Source: Candidatus Methanobinarius endosymbioticus (GTDB lineage Archaea; Methanobacteriota; Methanobacteria; Methanobacteriales; Methanobacteriaceae). Taken from it: 64,000 nucleotides of DNA. The first letter of the stretch is position 1; each line of letters starts with the position of its first letter. Of the stretch, positions 11,103 through 19,871 are shown piece by piece. The position numbers were made by a program, and so were the translations under genes. Location of the stretch: the NCBI GenBank assembly GCA_003315655.1, contig NIZT01000070.1, positions 168,731 through 232,730 on the forward strand, written 5' to 3'. Under the pieces are notes generated by a model. That model did not search any database and had not been told where the DNA came from. It saw only the letters and a list, made by a program, of their open reading frames with translations.

Positions 11103-11208
11103 AGATGAAGATGTTAATTGTCCTCTTTTGTGGAGGGAAGATGAAAAAATCAGGATCTCAAAAAGGAAAGACTCAGTTTTCTTGTGTTAAATGTGGATAT
11201 AATATATA
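11103..11208 (+). pseudogene. Remnant of a transposase zinc-ribbon N-terminus
   Basis: Across one frame change the segment reads DVNCPLL, then FCGGKMKKSGSQKGKTQFSC cut by a stop after VKCGYNI. The pattern C..CG...KSG..KGK..FSC..CGY is that of the zinc-ribbon head of IS1/IS3-like transposases. Nothing of a catalytic domain follows, and no terminal repeats are visible. This is a short fossil of an insertion sequence. The 255 bp after it up to aksA hold only AT-rich DNA with the aksA promoter. Confidence 0.4.
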
Positions 11209-11463
11209 ATACTTATAAAAAAGATAAATAATATAAGCAATATAATATAAAAATAAAAAAATTTAATATAATTGTATTAATATATTGTATTTTATTTAAT
11301 ATTTATATATTTAAATTATTTAAATTAAAGATAAATAATTTTAATATATTAATAATCATTATAATTATTTTGATATATTGATAATTAGTTTAATATATTA
11401 CTAATAATATCCGAATATTGATATTTATTAGAATGGTATTTATTTTGAAGTCTGGTGAATTAA

Positions 11464-12639
11464 TTGCAATACTATGTAAGCCCATTTAACAAGGAAGCAA
11501 AATTAAAATTTCCGAAAAAGATTAAAATCTATGATACAACTCTTCGAGATGGTGAGCAAACTCCTGATGTATGTTTAAATCCTGAAGAAAAATTAAAAAT
11601 AGCTAAAAAACTTGACGAACTTAAGATTCATCAAATTGAATCAGGTTTTCCCATTGTTTCTAGTCAAGAAAGAAAAGCTGTTAAAGCAATAGCTAATGAA
11701 GGATTAAATGCTCAAATAATATCTTTAACAAGAACCAAAAAAGAAGATATTGATAAGGCTCTTGAATGTGACGTTGATGGAGTAATAACTTTTATGGCTA
11801 CATCTGATCTTCACCTTGAACATAAATTACATTTGAGTAGAGAACAAGCCCTTAATGTATGTATGAACTCTATTGAATATGCAAAAGATCATGGTTTATT
11901 TGTAGCTTTTTCTGCAGAAGATGCAACTAGAACTGATTTGGACTTTTTAAAAAGAATTTATAAAAAAGCTGAAGATTTTGGTGTGGATCGAGTACATATT
12001 GCAGACACTGTTGGTGCAATCAGTCCTCAAGGAATGGATTTTTTAGTAAGAGAGTTAAAAAAGAACATAAATGTAGACATAGCTATGCATTGTCACAATG
12101 ACTTTGGTATGGCGCTTTCAAATTCTATTGCAGGACTTTTAGCTGGAGGTAGTGGGGTTTCTACAACTGTAAATGGGATTGGTGAAAGAGCCGGAAATGC
12201 TTCTCTAGAAGAGTTAATAATGTCTTTAAAACTTATATATGGAGTAGATTTAGGTTTTAAAATAAAACACATACAAGAATTATCAACTCTTGTTGAAAAA
12301 TATACAAAGATTAAGATAAACAATAATAAACCAATTGTAGGAAGAAACATATTCAGACATGAATCTGGAATTCATGTGAACGCTGTTATTGAGGAACCTC
12401 TTACATATGAACCATTTTTACCAGAAATGACTGGTCAACAACGTCAATTAGTTCTTGGAAAACACTCTGGTTGTAGAGCTGTAAAAGCTAAACTAGCAGA
12501 GTGTGGTGTTGAAGTCACCAAAGCTGAACTTTATCAAATTGTAGAAGAAGTTAAGAAAAAAAGGGAAAAAGGCAAATATATCAATGATGAAGTTTTTAAT
12601 CATATTGTAAAAACAGTTCGTGCACCTTTTGATCCTTAA
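11464..12639 (+). CDS. aksA: Homocitrate synthase-type enzyme (AksA)
   Basis: A 391-residue protein of the HMGL-like/LeuA family. It has IYDTTLRDGEQTPDV near residue 20, HCHNDFGMALSNSIAGLLAG around residue 205 with the metal-binding His pair, and GIGERAGN and HESGIHVNA blocks. In methanogens AksA condenses 2-oxoglutarate with acetyl-CoA and extends the chain towards 2-oxosuberate for coenzyme B. CimA or LeuA activity cannot be excluded from sequence alone, but the hacA-type gene beside it supports AksA. The start is TTG, preceded by GGTGAAT at 11453-11459, and no upstream ATG is in frame. Confidence 0.88.
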   Translation: MQYYVSPFNKEAKLKFPKKIKIYDTTLRDGEQTPDVCLNPEEKLKIAKKLDELKIHQIESGFPIVSSQERKAVKAIANEGLNAQIISLTRTKKEDIDKALECDVDGVITFMATSDLHLEHKLHLSREQALNVCMNSIEYAKDHGLFVAFSAEDATRTDLDFLKRIYKKAEDFGVDRVHIADTVGAISPQGMDFLVRELKKNINVDIAMHCHNDFGMALSNSIAGLLAGGSGVSTTVNGIGERAGNASLEELIMSLKLIYGVDLGFKIKHIQELSTLVEKYTKIKINNNKPIVGRNIFRHESGIHVNAVIEEPLTYEPFLPEMTGQQRQLVLGKHSGCRAVKAKLAECGVEVTKAELYQIVEEVKKKREKGKYINDEVFNHIVKTVRAPFDP

Positions 12640-12732
12640 TCAAAAATTTTTATGAAAATCAAGTTTAACTACAATAATTATAAACTAATAATTACTAAAA
12701 GATATTGAGAAAAATACTAAAGAGTGTATAAA

Positions 12733-13989
12733 TTGAATATTACAGAAAAAATTCTTTCAAATAAAGCAGGGCATGCAGTAATTCCTGGAGAAATTATTGA
12801 AGTTGATGTAGATTTAGCTATGTCTCATGACGGAACTTCTCCTCCTGCTATTAAAACCTTTGAAAAAATAGCTAAAAAAGTATGGAATCCTGAAAAAATA
12901 GCTATTGTTTTTGACCACGCTGTTCCTGCCAATACAATTGGATCTGCAGAATTTCAAAAAGTAGCTAGAAATTTTGGTAAAGAACAAAAAATAAAAGAGC
13001 TTTATACTCATGGAGAAGGAATATGTCATCAAGTTTTACCAGAAAAAGGACTTGTTGAACCTGGAAAAATAATTGTAGGTGCTGATTCTCACACTTGTAC
13101 TTATGGAACCTTTGGAGCTTTTTCAACAGGAATGGGAGCTACTGATATAGCTATGATTTATGCTACTGGAAGAACATGGTTTATGGTTCCAGAATCATAT
13201 GAAATCGAGGTTACTGGAAAATTACCTCAAAAGACAACATCGAAAGACATTATACTAAAGATTATTGGAGAAATTGGTTCAGACGGTGCAACATATAAAG
13301 CAGCTGAGTTTAAAGGAGAAACCATTGATAATCTAGATATTAGCTCTAGAATGACAATAACAAATATGACTATTGAAATGGGAGCTAAAAATGGAATAAT
13401 GGAACCTAATAACAATACATTGAACTTTATTAAAAACAGAACTGGAAAATCTATTGAAGAATTAAATATAATAAAATCTGATAAAAATTCAAGCTATGAA
13501 AAAGAATTTTTATTTAATGTAGATGATTTAGAAGCTCAAATAGCATGTCCCAACGATGTGGACAATGTTAAAAATATTTCAAATGTTGAAGGAACACATA
13601 TTGACCAAGGTTTCATTGGTTCTTGTACCAATGGTAGATTAAATGATCTTGAAGAAGCTGCAAAAATACTAGATGGAAACAAAGTTCATGCAGATGTGAG
13701 ATTAATAATATCTCCTGCTTCAAAAGAAATTTATGAAATAGCAATGGATAAAGGAATAATAAAAACATTTTTAGATTCAGGAGCTATTGTATGTAATCCT
13801 GGATGTGGACCATGTTTAGGTGGACATATGGGAGTTTTAAGTGAGGGAGAAGTCAGTATAGCTACCACAAACAGAAATTTTAAAGGTAGAATGGGAGATC
13901 CAAACTCTGAAGTTTATTTATCTAATTCAGCAGTGGTTGCAAGTTCAGCTATAAAAGGATATATTGAAACCCCAGAAAATATTAATTAA
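12733..13989 (+). CDS. hacA: Homoaconitase/isopropylmalate dehydratase large subunit
   Basis: A 418-residue aconitase-family large subunit. [4Fe-4S] ligands are visible as GSCTNGR and in CNPGCGPCLGGHMG, along with VGADSHTCTYGTFGAFSTG and AMSHDGTSPPA. Next to aksA, it most likely acts in the homocitrate/2-oxosuberate branch of coenzyme B synthesis, although LeuC activity is a close alternative. The small subunit is not in the window. The start is taken as TTG at 12733 (NITEKILSNKAG, typical for the family) with GAGTG upstream. An in-frame GTG at 12724 is possible. Confidence 0.85.
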   Translation: MNITEKILSNKAGHAVIPGEIIEVDVDLAMSHDGTSPPAIKTFEKIAKKVWNPEKIAIVFDHAVPANTIGSAEFQKVARNFGKEQKIKELYTHGEGICHQVLPEKGLVEPGKIIVGADSHTCTYGTFGAFSTGMGATDIAMIYATGRTWFMVPESYEIEVTGKLPQKTTSKDIILKIIGEIGSDGATYKAAEFKGETIDNLDISSRMTITNMTIEMGAKNGIMEPNNNTLNFIKNRTGKSIEELNIIKSDKNSSYEKEFLFNVDDLEAQIACPNDVDNVKNISNVEGTHIDQGFIGSCTNGRLNDLEEAAKILDGNKVHADVRLIISPASKEIYEIAMDKGIIKTFLDSGAIVCNPGCGPCLGGHMGVLSEGEVSIATTNRNFKGRMGDPNSEVYLSNSAVVASSAIKGYIETPENIN

Positions 13990-14097
13990 AACATATCACA
14001 ATTTTTATATAAATTTCATGATTTTATTTAAGTTTTTTATTAAATTAATTATTAAAGTATTTATTAAAATATTATTTATTAAATTGAGTTGAATCTC

Positions 14098-14654
14098 ATG
14101 GATAAAAAAAATCTAAAGATTATTGATACAATGAATAATCTTGAAAACAATGAAATTAAATTAAACAACGTTCAAAAAATACTTTTAGCTACTTGATGGA
14201 TATGTAAAAATAATACTTGATGTTTTACATGGTGAAATTAGTATTAAAGCTTTAAAACAATAATTTCAAAAAGCTATTTCAGAAAAAGCTAATCTTCTTA
14301 ATATTAAAGAAGGAGAAACCATAAATTACCGTGTTGTAGTTATGGGAAAAGATAAAGTTCCTTTAATATATGCAAAATCCTATATCCCTATTAAACGTTT
14401 AAGTTCTGAATTTGAAAATGATTTAACTAATGTAGACATTCCTATTGGTAGAATTTTAAGGAAATATAATATTGAATCAAGAAGATAAATTCAGTCAGTA
14501 GAAATAAGAAGGTTCAGATGAATTAAAAAAAATCTTCAATACTAATGTTGATTTTTTAAGTAGAAATTAAAATATAATCCATAAAAATGAAATATTAATT
14601 TGGATAGAAGAAACATTTCCTATGAATTCATTTTTAGAAGATAATATACAATAA
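14098..14654 (+). pseudogene. Decayed chorismate-lyase-like (DUF98) gene
   Basis: Read across frames the segment gives a UbiC-like/DUF98 protein: MDKKNLKIIDTMNNLENNE, then VQKILLAT, LDGYVKIILDVLHGEISIKA, GETINYRVVVMGKDKVPLIY, YAKSYIPIKRLSSEFENDL, PIGRILRKYNIESRR and ILIWIEETFPMNSF. It is broken by a frameshift after LLAT, an in-frame TAA near 14262, a TAA at 14486, a frameshift near 14515 and another TAA near 14570. Several independent stop substitutions make sequencing error unlikely. DUF98 proteins are thought to supply 4-hydroxybenzoate from chorismate. The gene order aksA, hacA, this gene, fen resembles that in Methanothermobacter. Confidence 0.75.
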
Positions 14655-14735
14655 AAATGAAATATAATAGATATATAATAGAATATATTATAACTATATA
14701 ATTATAGAATATATAATAAGACAAAGGTGTTCATT

Positions 14736-15722
14736 ATGGGAGTTAAATTCAAAGATATTGTAAATCCAGAAATTATAAATTTTAAAGATTTGGATGGTAG
14801 AATAATAGCTATTGATGCAGCTAATTCTCTGTATCAATTTTTGTCAAGTATCCGTCAAGTTGATGGTACTCCTTTAATGGATAGTGATGGAAATATAACT
14901 TCTCATTTAAGTGGGATACTTTATAGAACTGCAAATATCATTGAAAAAGGTATAAAACCTATTTATATATTTGATGGAGAACCTTCTGAATTTAAAGAAA
15001 ATACAATCAATGAAAGACGTGAAGTTCGACAAGATGCTGAAAAAAAATGGAAAAAGGCTCTTGAAGAAGGTGACGATAAAACAGCTATGAAATTTGCTAA
15101 AAGATCTTCTAGAATGTCACCTTATATTCTTGAATCTGCAAAAGAATTGCTTGAAATTATGGGAATTCCACATGTTCAATCTTTTGGAGAAGGAGAAGCC
15201 CAAGCTTCATATATGGTTGAAAATGGAGATGCTTGGGCAGTAGCTTCACAAGATTATGACTGTTTACTTTTTGGTGCTCCGAATGTCGTTAGAAATTTAA
15301 CAATCAGTGGTAATTTATCTGATTTAGAATATTTAGAACTTGAAAAAGTTCTTAAACATTTAGATATCAGTAGAGAACAATTAATAGATATTGCAATAAT
15401 GACAGGTACTGATTTTAACAAAGGAATAAAGGGTGTTGGAGCTAAAACTGGAATGAAAATAGTAAAAAATTCTAGTTTAGAAGAATATATCAAAGAAAAA
15501 AATAGCAACTTAGAACTAGAACCAGATGAACTAAGAAATATCTTTTTAAAGCCAAATATAAACACAAAATATATGATTAAATGGAATTCTATAAATGAAA
15601 GTAAAATAATCGATTTCTTATGTGAAAAACATGGTTTTTCTGAAGATAGAGTATTAAGTGCAGTTAAAAAAATGGGAAACTTAAACACAACTCAAAAAAG
15701 CTTAGAAGATTGGTTTGGATAA
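14736..15722 (+). CDS. fen: Flap endonuclease 1
   Basis: A 328-residue structure-specific nuclease that removes 5' flaps in Okazaki fragment maturation and repair. The N-terminal block starts MGVKFKDIV with Gly2 as in active FENs. IAIDAANSLYQFLS, IFDGEPSEFK, GEGEAQASYM, ASQDYDCLLFG and GTDFNKGIKGVGAKTG carry the acidic metal ligands and the helix-hairpin-helix. The C-terminus TQKSLEDWFG is a PCNA-interacting (PIP) box. AAAGGTG lies upstream of the ATG at 14736. An in-frame TTG at 14727 would spoil the conserved Met-Gly start. Confidence 0.95.
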   Translation: MGVKFKDIVNPEIINFKDLDGRIIAIDAANSLYQFLSSIRQVDGTPLMDSDGNITSHLSGILYRTANIIEKGIKPIYIFDGEPSEFKENTINERREVRQDAEKKWKKALEEGDDKTAMKFAKRSSRMSPYILESAKELLEIMGIPHVQSFGEGEAQASYMVENGDAWAVASQDYDCLLFGAPNVVRNLTISGNLSDLEYLELEKVLKHLDISREQLIDIAIMTGTDFNKGIKGVGAKTGMKIVKNSSLEEYIKEKNSNLELEPDELRNIFLKPNINTKYMIKWNSINESKIIDFLCEKHGFSEDRVLSAVKKMGNLNTTQKSLEDWFG

Positions 15723-15802
15723 ATCAATGTAATAACAACTCTAATAAAAAATATTATAAAAAATCATAATTTTAGATATATAAATTTTTATATAATTTAT
15801 AT

Positions 15803-16486
15803 TTAAAAAGGAGGGAAATATTTTCCGAATATTTTTCTTGCATATTTTATAGCTAAATCAACTTGTTTTGGATATAAATCTATCATTTTATTTTGAAATT
15901 ATTCTCTATTTTTTACTTTAGCTAGTATTTTAAGAATATTTAAATAAGTATTAAAAGAATCAGTATTATAATTATAAAAAGAATTTTTATTAATTGGAGA
16001 ATTAGTATCTATTTTACTTATATTTGCTTCATTATTTTTATTAATACAAGGTATTTCTAATGTTTTACAAACAGTTTCCCATTCCAAAATATTTTATTCT
16101 AATAAGTGGAGAAACAGAACTAATTAAAACATAATTTTCAAGATCTATTAAAGGAGGAACTCCTTGTGATTTCATTCTATCTTTAGAAGTTAGTTTTTCA
16201 TGATTTTTAATATTATAACAATGAAGCTCAGTGTAAAAATCAGGTTTATGTTTTTTAATAAGTTCTATAATATGTTTTCCCATGCTGGAATCGAAGTATT
16301 CTTCTTTTAAAGTAGAAATATAAGGTGTATTATCAAAATTATAAATAAATGTTTTACCATTAGAAAAATCAGAATATGGAAGTGATTTAAAAAATCAATG
16401 GTTGTTTCACCTTCATTACCATGAATTCCTCCTACAAATAATTTTGTAGGACCTTTTCCTTTATCTATAACTCTATAATATGACAT
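15803..16486 (-). pseudogene. Decayed DUF2119 gene
   Basis: Spliced, the minus strand encodes a methanogen DUF2119-like protein. It starts MSYYRVIDKGKGPTKLFVGG, has the metal-site-like GIHGNEGETTIDF, then GKHIIELIKKHKPDFYTELH, PPLIDLENYVLISSVSPLIR, WETVCKTLEIPCINKN and a tail KQVDLAIKYARKIFGKYFPP. There are two frameshifts (in a T-run near 16390 and near 16090) and an in-frame TAA at 15899-15901. Family function is unknown. The fold is related to zinc carboxypeptidases. Confidence 0.7.
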
Positions 16487-16696
16487 ATAACTTAATAAAA
16501 AAGTTGATTAAATTATAATATTAAATTATAATAAAATATTAATAAAAAATTAGTAAATATTAATTTATTCAAAATATATATTCATGATTGAAATTAATTT
16601 TACTATATGAGAATAATTTTACTATTTAAAAGCATTATTATTGTTTAAAATTATTTTATTTAGTTTATAAGCATATTAAGCAATTTTTTGGAAAAA

Positions 16697-16709
16697 TTTA
16701 TATATTATC
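16697..16709 (+). promoter_or_regulatory. TATA box of the structured-leader transcript
   Basis: TTTATATATTATC lies about 30 bp before the position where folded sequence begins, so transcription probably starts near 16730. The DNA from 16487 to 16690 shows nothing else. Confidence 0.5.
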
Positions 16710-16730
16710 AAAATTAACATATTACTGTAT

Positions 16731-16942
16731 ATCTGGGTGTTAACTCATTTAGAATATGTAACTTATAGAAGATTATTTCTTCCAATTTTTTGATAGAAGA
16801 AGTTCTCATATAATGAGAACCTCTATCAAAAATATTTATATCTTTTGGGCTGGATTCTTACATTAAAATCTCAAAAAAGAACATGGTTACATATTTTAAA
16901 AAGAGGCCCAGTATAGCCTCTAAATTTAACAGAGGTGGTATT
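16731..16942 (+). promoter_or_regulatory. Candidate riboswitch-like leader with a three-way junction
   Basis: A 15-bp stem forms between TTTAGAATATGTAAC (16748-16762) and GTTACATATTTTAAA (16886-16900), with one G-U pair. It encloses a very stable hairpin, TTTTTGATAGA...GTTCTCAT-ATA-ATGAGAAC...TCTATCAAAAA (16787-16832), and a weaker arm starting TCTTTT (16841) and closing AAAAGA (16875-16880). This makes a three-way junction. Downstream, GCCTCT (16916-16921) can pair with AGAGGC (16902-16907), or its CCTCT can pair with AGAGG of the ribosome binding site (16931-16935). That is the layout of a translational on/off switch. The ligand is unknown. Confidence 0.55.
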
Positions 16943-17029
16943 ATGTTTAATTTATTATTTATTCTTTTAAGAATATATAATTACTATAACATTTTACCTT
17001 CTAAAGATGAAATTCTTTTAATCTCCTAA
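16943..17029 (+). CDS. 28-residue small ORF under the structured leader
   Basis: ATG at 16943 follows a strong archaeal ribosome binding site, AGAGGTGG, by 4 bp. The product is 28 residues, mostly hydrophobic in its first half (MFNLLFILLRIYNYYN), and ends KDEILLIS. It matches nothing I recognise. The combination of a good promoter, a folded leader, a strong ribosome binding site and a following T-rich terminator suggests a real small protein or leader peptide. Confidence 0.45.
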   Translation: MFNLLFILLRIYNYYNILPSKDEILLIS

Positions 17030-17031
17030 AT

Positions 17032-17106
17032 TTAAGCAAGTTTTTTATGTTCTTTTTTACTTTTAGATTGAGTAAGTCCAGCCCTAGGATAATACTTTTT
17101 AGCCAT
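17032..17106 (-). CDS. Possible 24-residue basic small protein
   Basis: The frame ATG to TAA encodes MAKKYYPRAGLTQSKSKKEH and four more residues (KKLA). A TATA-like CTATATAAAA sits about 20 bp upstream and there is no ribosome binding site, as for a leaderless message. It converges on the 28-codon ORF with 2 bp between their stops. It could be chance in A-rich DNA. Confidence 0.25.
   Translation of the reverse strand: MAKKYYPRAGLTQSKSKKEHKKLA
17040..17062 (+). terminator. Oligo-T terminator of the leader/small-ORF transcript
   Basis: Three T-runs, within GTTTTTTATG, TTCTTTTTTAC and TTTTAG, follow the small ORF by 10 bp. Archaeal termination commonly uses such T-runs without a hairpin. Confidence 0.4.
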
Positions 17107-17243
17107 TTTATATTACAATTTTATATAGCATTCTAAGTATTGATATTTGATTATATATCATAAAACCTCTATAAATTTTTATATTTGAAATAATTAGCTA
17201 ACAATGCCTAAAGATGATTATAACTAAAAAGATTATAAAAATA

Positions 17244-18494
17244 TTAAGTTCCTTCTTTCCAATCTCCTAAATATTCAGTTTGGCGATCAGATAAACTATC
17301 GATTTGAATATCCATAGCTTTAAGTTTTAAATTAGCTATTTCATAATCTAATTCATCAGGAGATTTCATAACTACCACATCAAGATCATTTTCAACTATG
17401 TATTTAGCAGAAAGGGCTTGAGCAGCAAAACTTAAATCCATGATTTCTGCAGGATGTCCTTGACCTCTTTCTGCAGCTAGATTAACAAGTCTGCCATCAG
17501 CTAAAAGATATATTTTTCTTCCATCTTCCATGATAAATTCTTCTACACTTTCTCTTACTTCTTTAAAAGATTTTGCTTGATTTTCAAGATCATTTCGATT
17601 GATTTCTACATTAAAGTGTCCAGAGTTAGCTAACATACATCTATCTTTCATATTTTTAAAGTCATCTCCACTGATAACATTAATGTTACCTGTTACAGTA
17701 ATTAATAGATCAGCATGTTTTACAGCTTCATTTACTGGCATTACCCTATAACCATCCATTCTTGCTTCAAGAGCTCTTATTGCATCTACTTCTGTTACAA
17801 TAACATTAGCTCCAAGACCATCTGCCCTAGTAGCTACTCCTCGACCACACCAACCATAACCACAGACAACAACAGTTTTACCTGCAATTAACATATTAGT
17901 AGTTCCCATAATAGCATCAAATGAAGATTGACCAGTTCCATATCTGTTATCAAAGAGATACTTTGTATAAGCATCATTTACAGCTATAAGTGGAATTTTT
18001 AAAGTTCCATCAGCATGCATAGCTTCTAATCTATGTACACCAGTAGTGGTTTCTTCACAAGCACCCATTACATTACCAAGGAGTTCTTTTCTTTGTTGAT
18101 GAAGAACCAATATCATATCAGCACCATCATCAATAATAATATCTGGTTTATGATCAAGAACATCATTTAAAGTTTCATAATATTCTTCTTCTGTTTCTTC
18201 TCTCCAACCATACATATTAAGTCCTAAAGCAGCTCCACCAGCTGTAGCATCGTCATGAGTAGATAATGGATTACATCCAGTCATTGCAACTTCAGCTCCA
18301 CCAGCTTGAAGAGTTAATCCAAGATTAATAGTTTTTGGCTCTAAATGAAGACAAGATCCAATAGTTATTCCTTCAAAAGGTTGTGTCCGTTCAAATTCTT
18401 TTTTAATATGTTCAAGAACAGGCATGTGTTTTTGAACCCATTCACTTTTTCTAATTCCTTCATCAGCTAGACTCATATCTCTTACTTTACTCAT
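17244..18494 (-). CDS. ahcY: S-adenosyl/S-inosyl-homocysteine hydrolase
   Basis: A 416-residue NAD-dependent hydrolase that recycles the by-product of SAM-dependent methylation. The NAD-binding segment VVCGYGWCGRGVATRADGLG is intact, and SGHFNVEI, GCNPLSTHDDATAG and DDGADMILVLH are conserved. Work on the Methanocaldococcus homologue showed a preference for S-inosylhomocysteine. I infer the same may apply here. The start is placed at the ATG of MSKVRDMS with GTGATG just upstream. An in-frame start at 18503 is less likely. Stand-alone gene. Confidence 0.93.
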   Translation of the reverse strand: MSKVRDMSLADEGIRKSEWVQKHMPVLEHIKKEFERTQPFEGITIGSCLHLEPKTINLGLTLQAGGAEVAMTGCNPLSTHDDATAGGAALGLNMYGWREETEEEYYETLNDVLDHKPDIIIDDGADMILVLHQQRKELLGNVMGACEETTTGVHRLEAMHADGTLKIPLIAVNDAYTKYLFDNRYGTGQSSFDAIMGTTNMLIAGKTVVVCGYGWCGRGVATRADGLGANVIVTEVDAIRALEARMDGYRVMPVNEAVKHADLLITVTGNINVISGDDFKNMKDRCMLANSGHFNVEINRNDLENQAKSFKEVRESVEEFIMEDGRKIYLLADGRLVNLAAERGQGHPAEIMDLSFAAQALSAKYIVENDLDVVVMKSPDELDYEIANLKLKAMDIQIDSLSDRQTEYLGDWKEGT

Positions 18495-18770
18495 AATCAT
18501 CACAACAAAATCGTTGCCAAAAATATTAGTATAAAATCCATATATTTAAAAAAATTATAATCATATAGGAATATTATATTGAAATATACAATGATATACA
18601 CTATATTATCAAGTTTAACAATATCAAATATAACAAAGTATAATATCTATTATTAATTTATCTTTTATTTTCATTTTATATAATTATTATCATTAATTAA
18701 AAAAGTGGATATTAAAAAAAATCTATTATATAAAAAATTAGAAAAATGAAAAAATTAATTTAAAAAATCA

Positions 18771-18927
18771 TTATTCAATATTACCATTTAATTTTAACAT
18801 GGTTAACATTTTATTATAAGATGTTTCAACACTATCTGAAGCTACTTCACCATGCGGAGATGTTGATAAGCCAGTGATTGAAGGTGTTCCTTTTAAATTT
18901 AAAACATCTTCTAATACACCATCCTAA
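18771..18927 (-). pseudogene. C-terminal fragment of an unrecognised gene
   Basis: The minus strand is open for about 50 codons with gene-like composition: DGVLEDVLNLKGTPSITGLS, then SPHGEVASDSVETSYNKMLT and MLKLNGNIE before a TAA. An in-frame TAG lies just upstream and there is no start codon. I do not recognise the family. It appears to be the surviving 3' end of a lost gene. The flanks (18504-18770 and 18930-19080) are AT-rich. Confidence 0.4.
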
Positions 18928-19111
18928 AATATCAAATATACTATAATAATATCTAAATAATTATTTAAAAAGTTTAGAAAATTAAAAAAAATCTTTTTTA
19001 AAATTAATAATATTTATAAAATTATTTTTAATAATCAGTAAAAATATCAAAAAATTCGTGAATAATCGAAAACTATAAATGATATAATAATCTGATAGAA
19101 AATAGTCAGAT

Positions 19112-19220
19112 GCCGGGGTGGCTCAGCTGGTTAGAGCGCACGGCTCATAGGGTTTTAAGCAGTGTTCTGACTAATTCCTGGGATATCGTGAGGTTGCGGG
19201 TTCGAATCCCGCTCCCGGCA
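19112..19220 (+). tRNA. Elongator tRNA-Met (CAT) with an intron
   Basis: Acceptor GCCGGGG/TCCCGGC, D-arm GCTC...GAGC and T-arm GCGGG-TTCGAAT-CCCGC are all present. The anticodon CAT is at 19146-19148. The anticodon stem CACGG pairs with TCGTG at 19186-19190, which leaves an intron of about 35 nt (roughly 19150-19184) at the canonical 37/38 position. CCA is not encoded. A TATA-like region lies at about 19065-19080, and ATCTGA/TCAGAT arms flank the leader just before the tRNA. Exact splice sites could move by a base or two. Confidence 0.93.
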
Positions 19221-19238
19221 TCTTTTATATCCCAGGAA
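19175..19238 (+). repeat. 12-bp inverted repeat spanning the tRNA 3' splice site and the trailer
   Basis: TTCCTGGGATAT (19175-19186), which covers the intron/exon boundary, is perfectly complementary to ATATCCCAGGAA (19227-19238) in the trailer just past the tRNA. Such a G+C-rich 12-mer match is unusual in this AT-rich DNA. Confidence 0.7.
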
Positions 19239-19871
19239 CCCATCTATTTTTATTTTTTTATATAATAAATAAATAAATTACTTTATTACTAATTTTAAAC
19301 TATATTAAACAATTTATATTATAAATAACTAATTTATAACTATTTAAATAATATATTTCTTCTAATATATTTCTCTAATGATTCTAATAATATTTATACG
19401 AAATATGAGAAAATATGCTAATATTTAAAAATTTAATATAAATTTAATAAAAAAAATAATTAAAAATAATTAATAAATTAATAATAATTAAATAAATAAT
19501 AGTCAAAATAATTTAAATGTTATAATTAGTCAATAAAATAAAAATAATTAAGCAAAGTTATTTAATTTATTAAAAACAATTTTATTATTACTTAATATTA
19601 ATCAATCCTATTAGAAGAGTGAATGTTTGGATAAAAATTAATATAAATCAAATATTTTATGACTATTAAATATTTTATAATTATAAATTAAATACTCATA
19701 TATAAAATTAAATATTCCTACAATAATTAATATACTCCTATTCATTCAATATATAATTATATTCAGAAAATAAGAAAATATATTATCATAACATGATAAT
19801 AGCAGATTAACGAATTATAATCTATAATATATTAAAAAATTATTATTTAATTTCATTTTAAAGGTGTAAAA
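19239..19871. other. Long AT-rich intergenic region
   Basis: I see no ORF or stable fold here. Many A/T runs are present, and the promoter of the aldo/keto reductase gene should lie in the last 100 bp. Confidence 0.4.
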
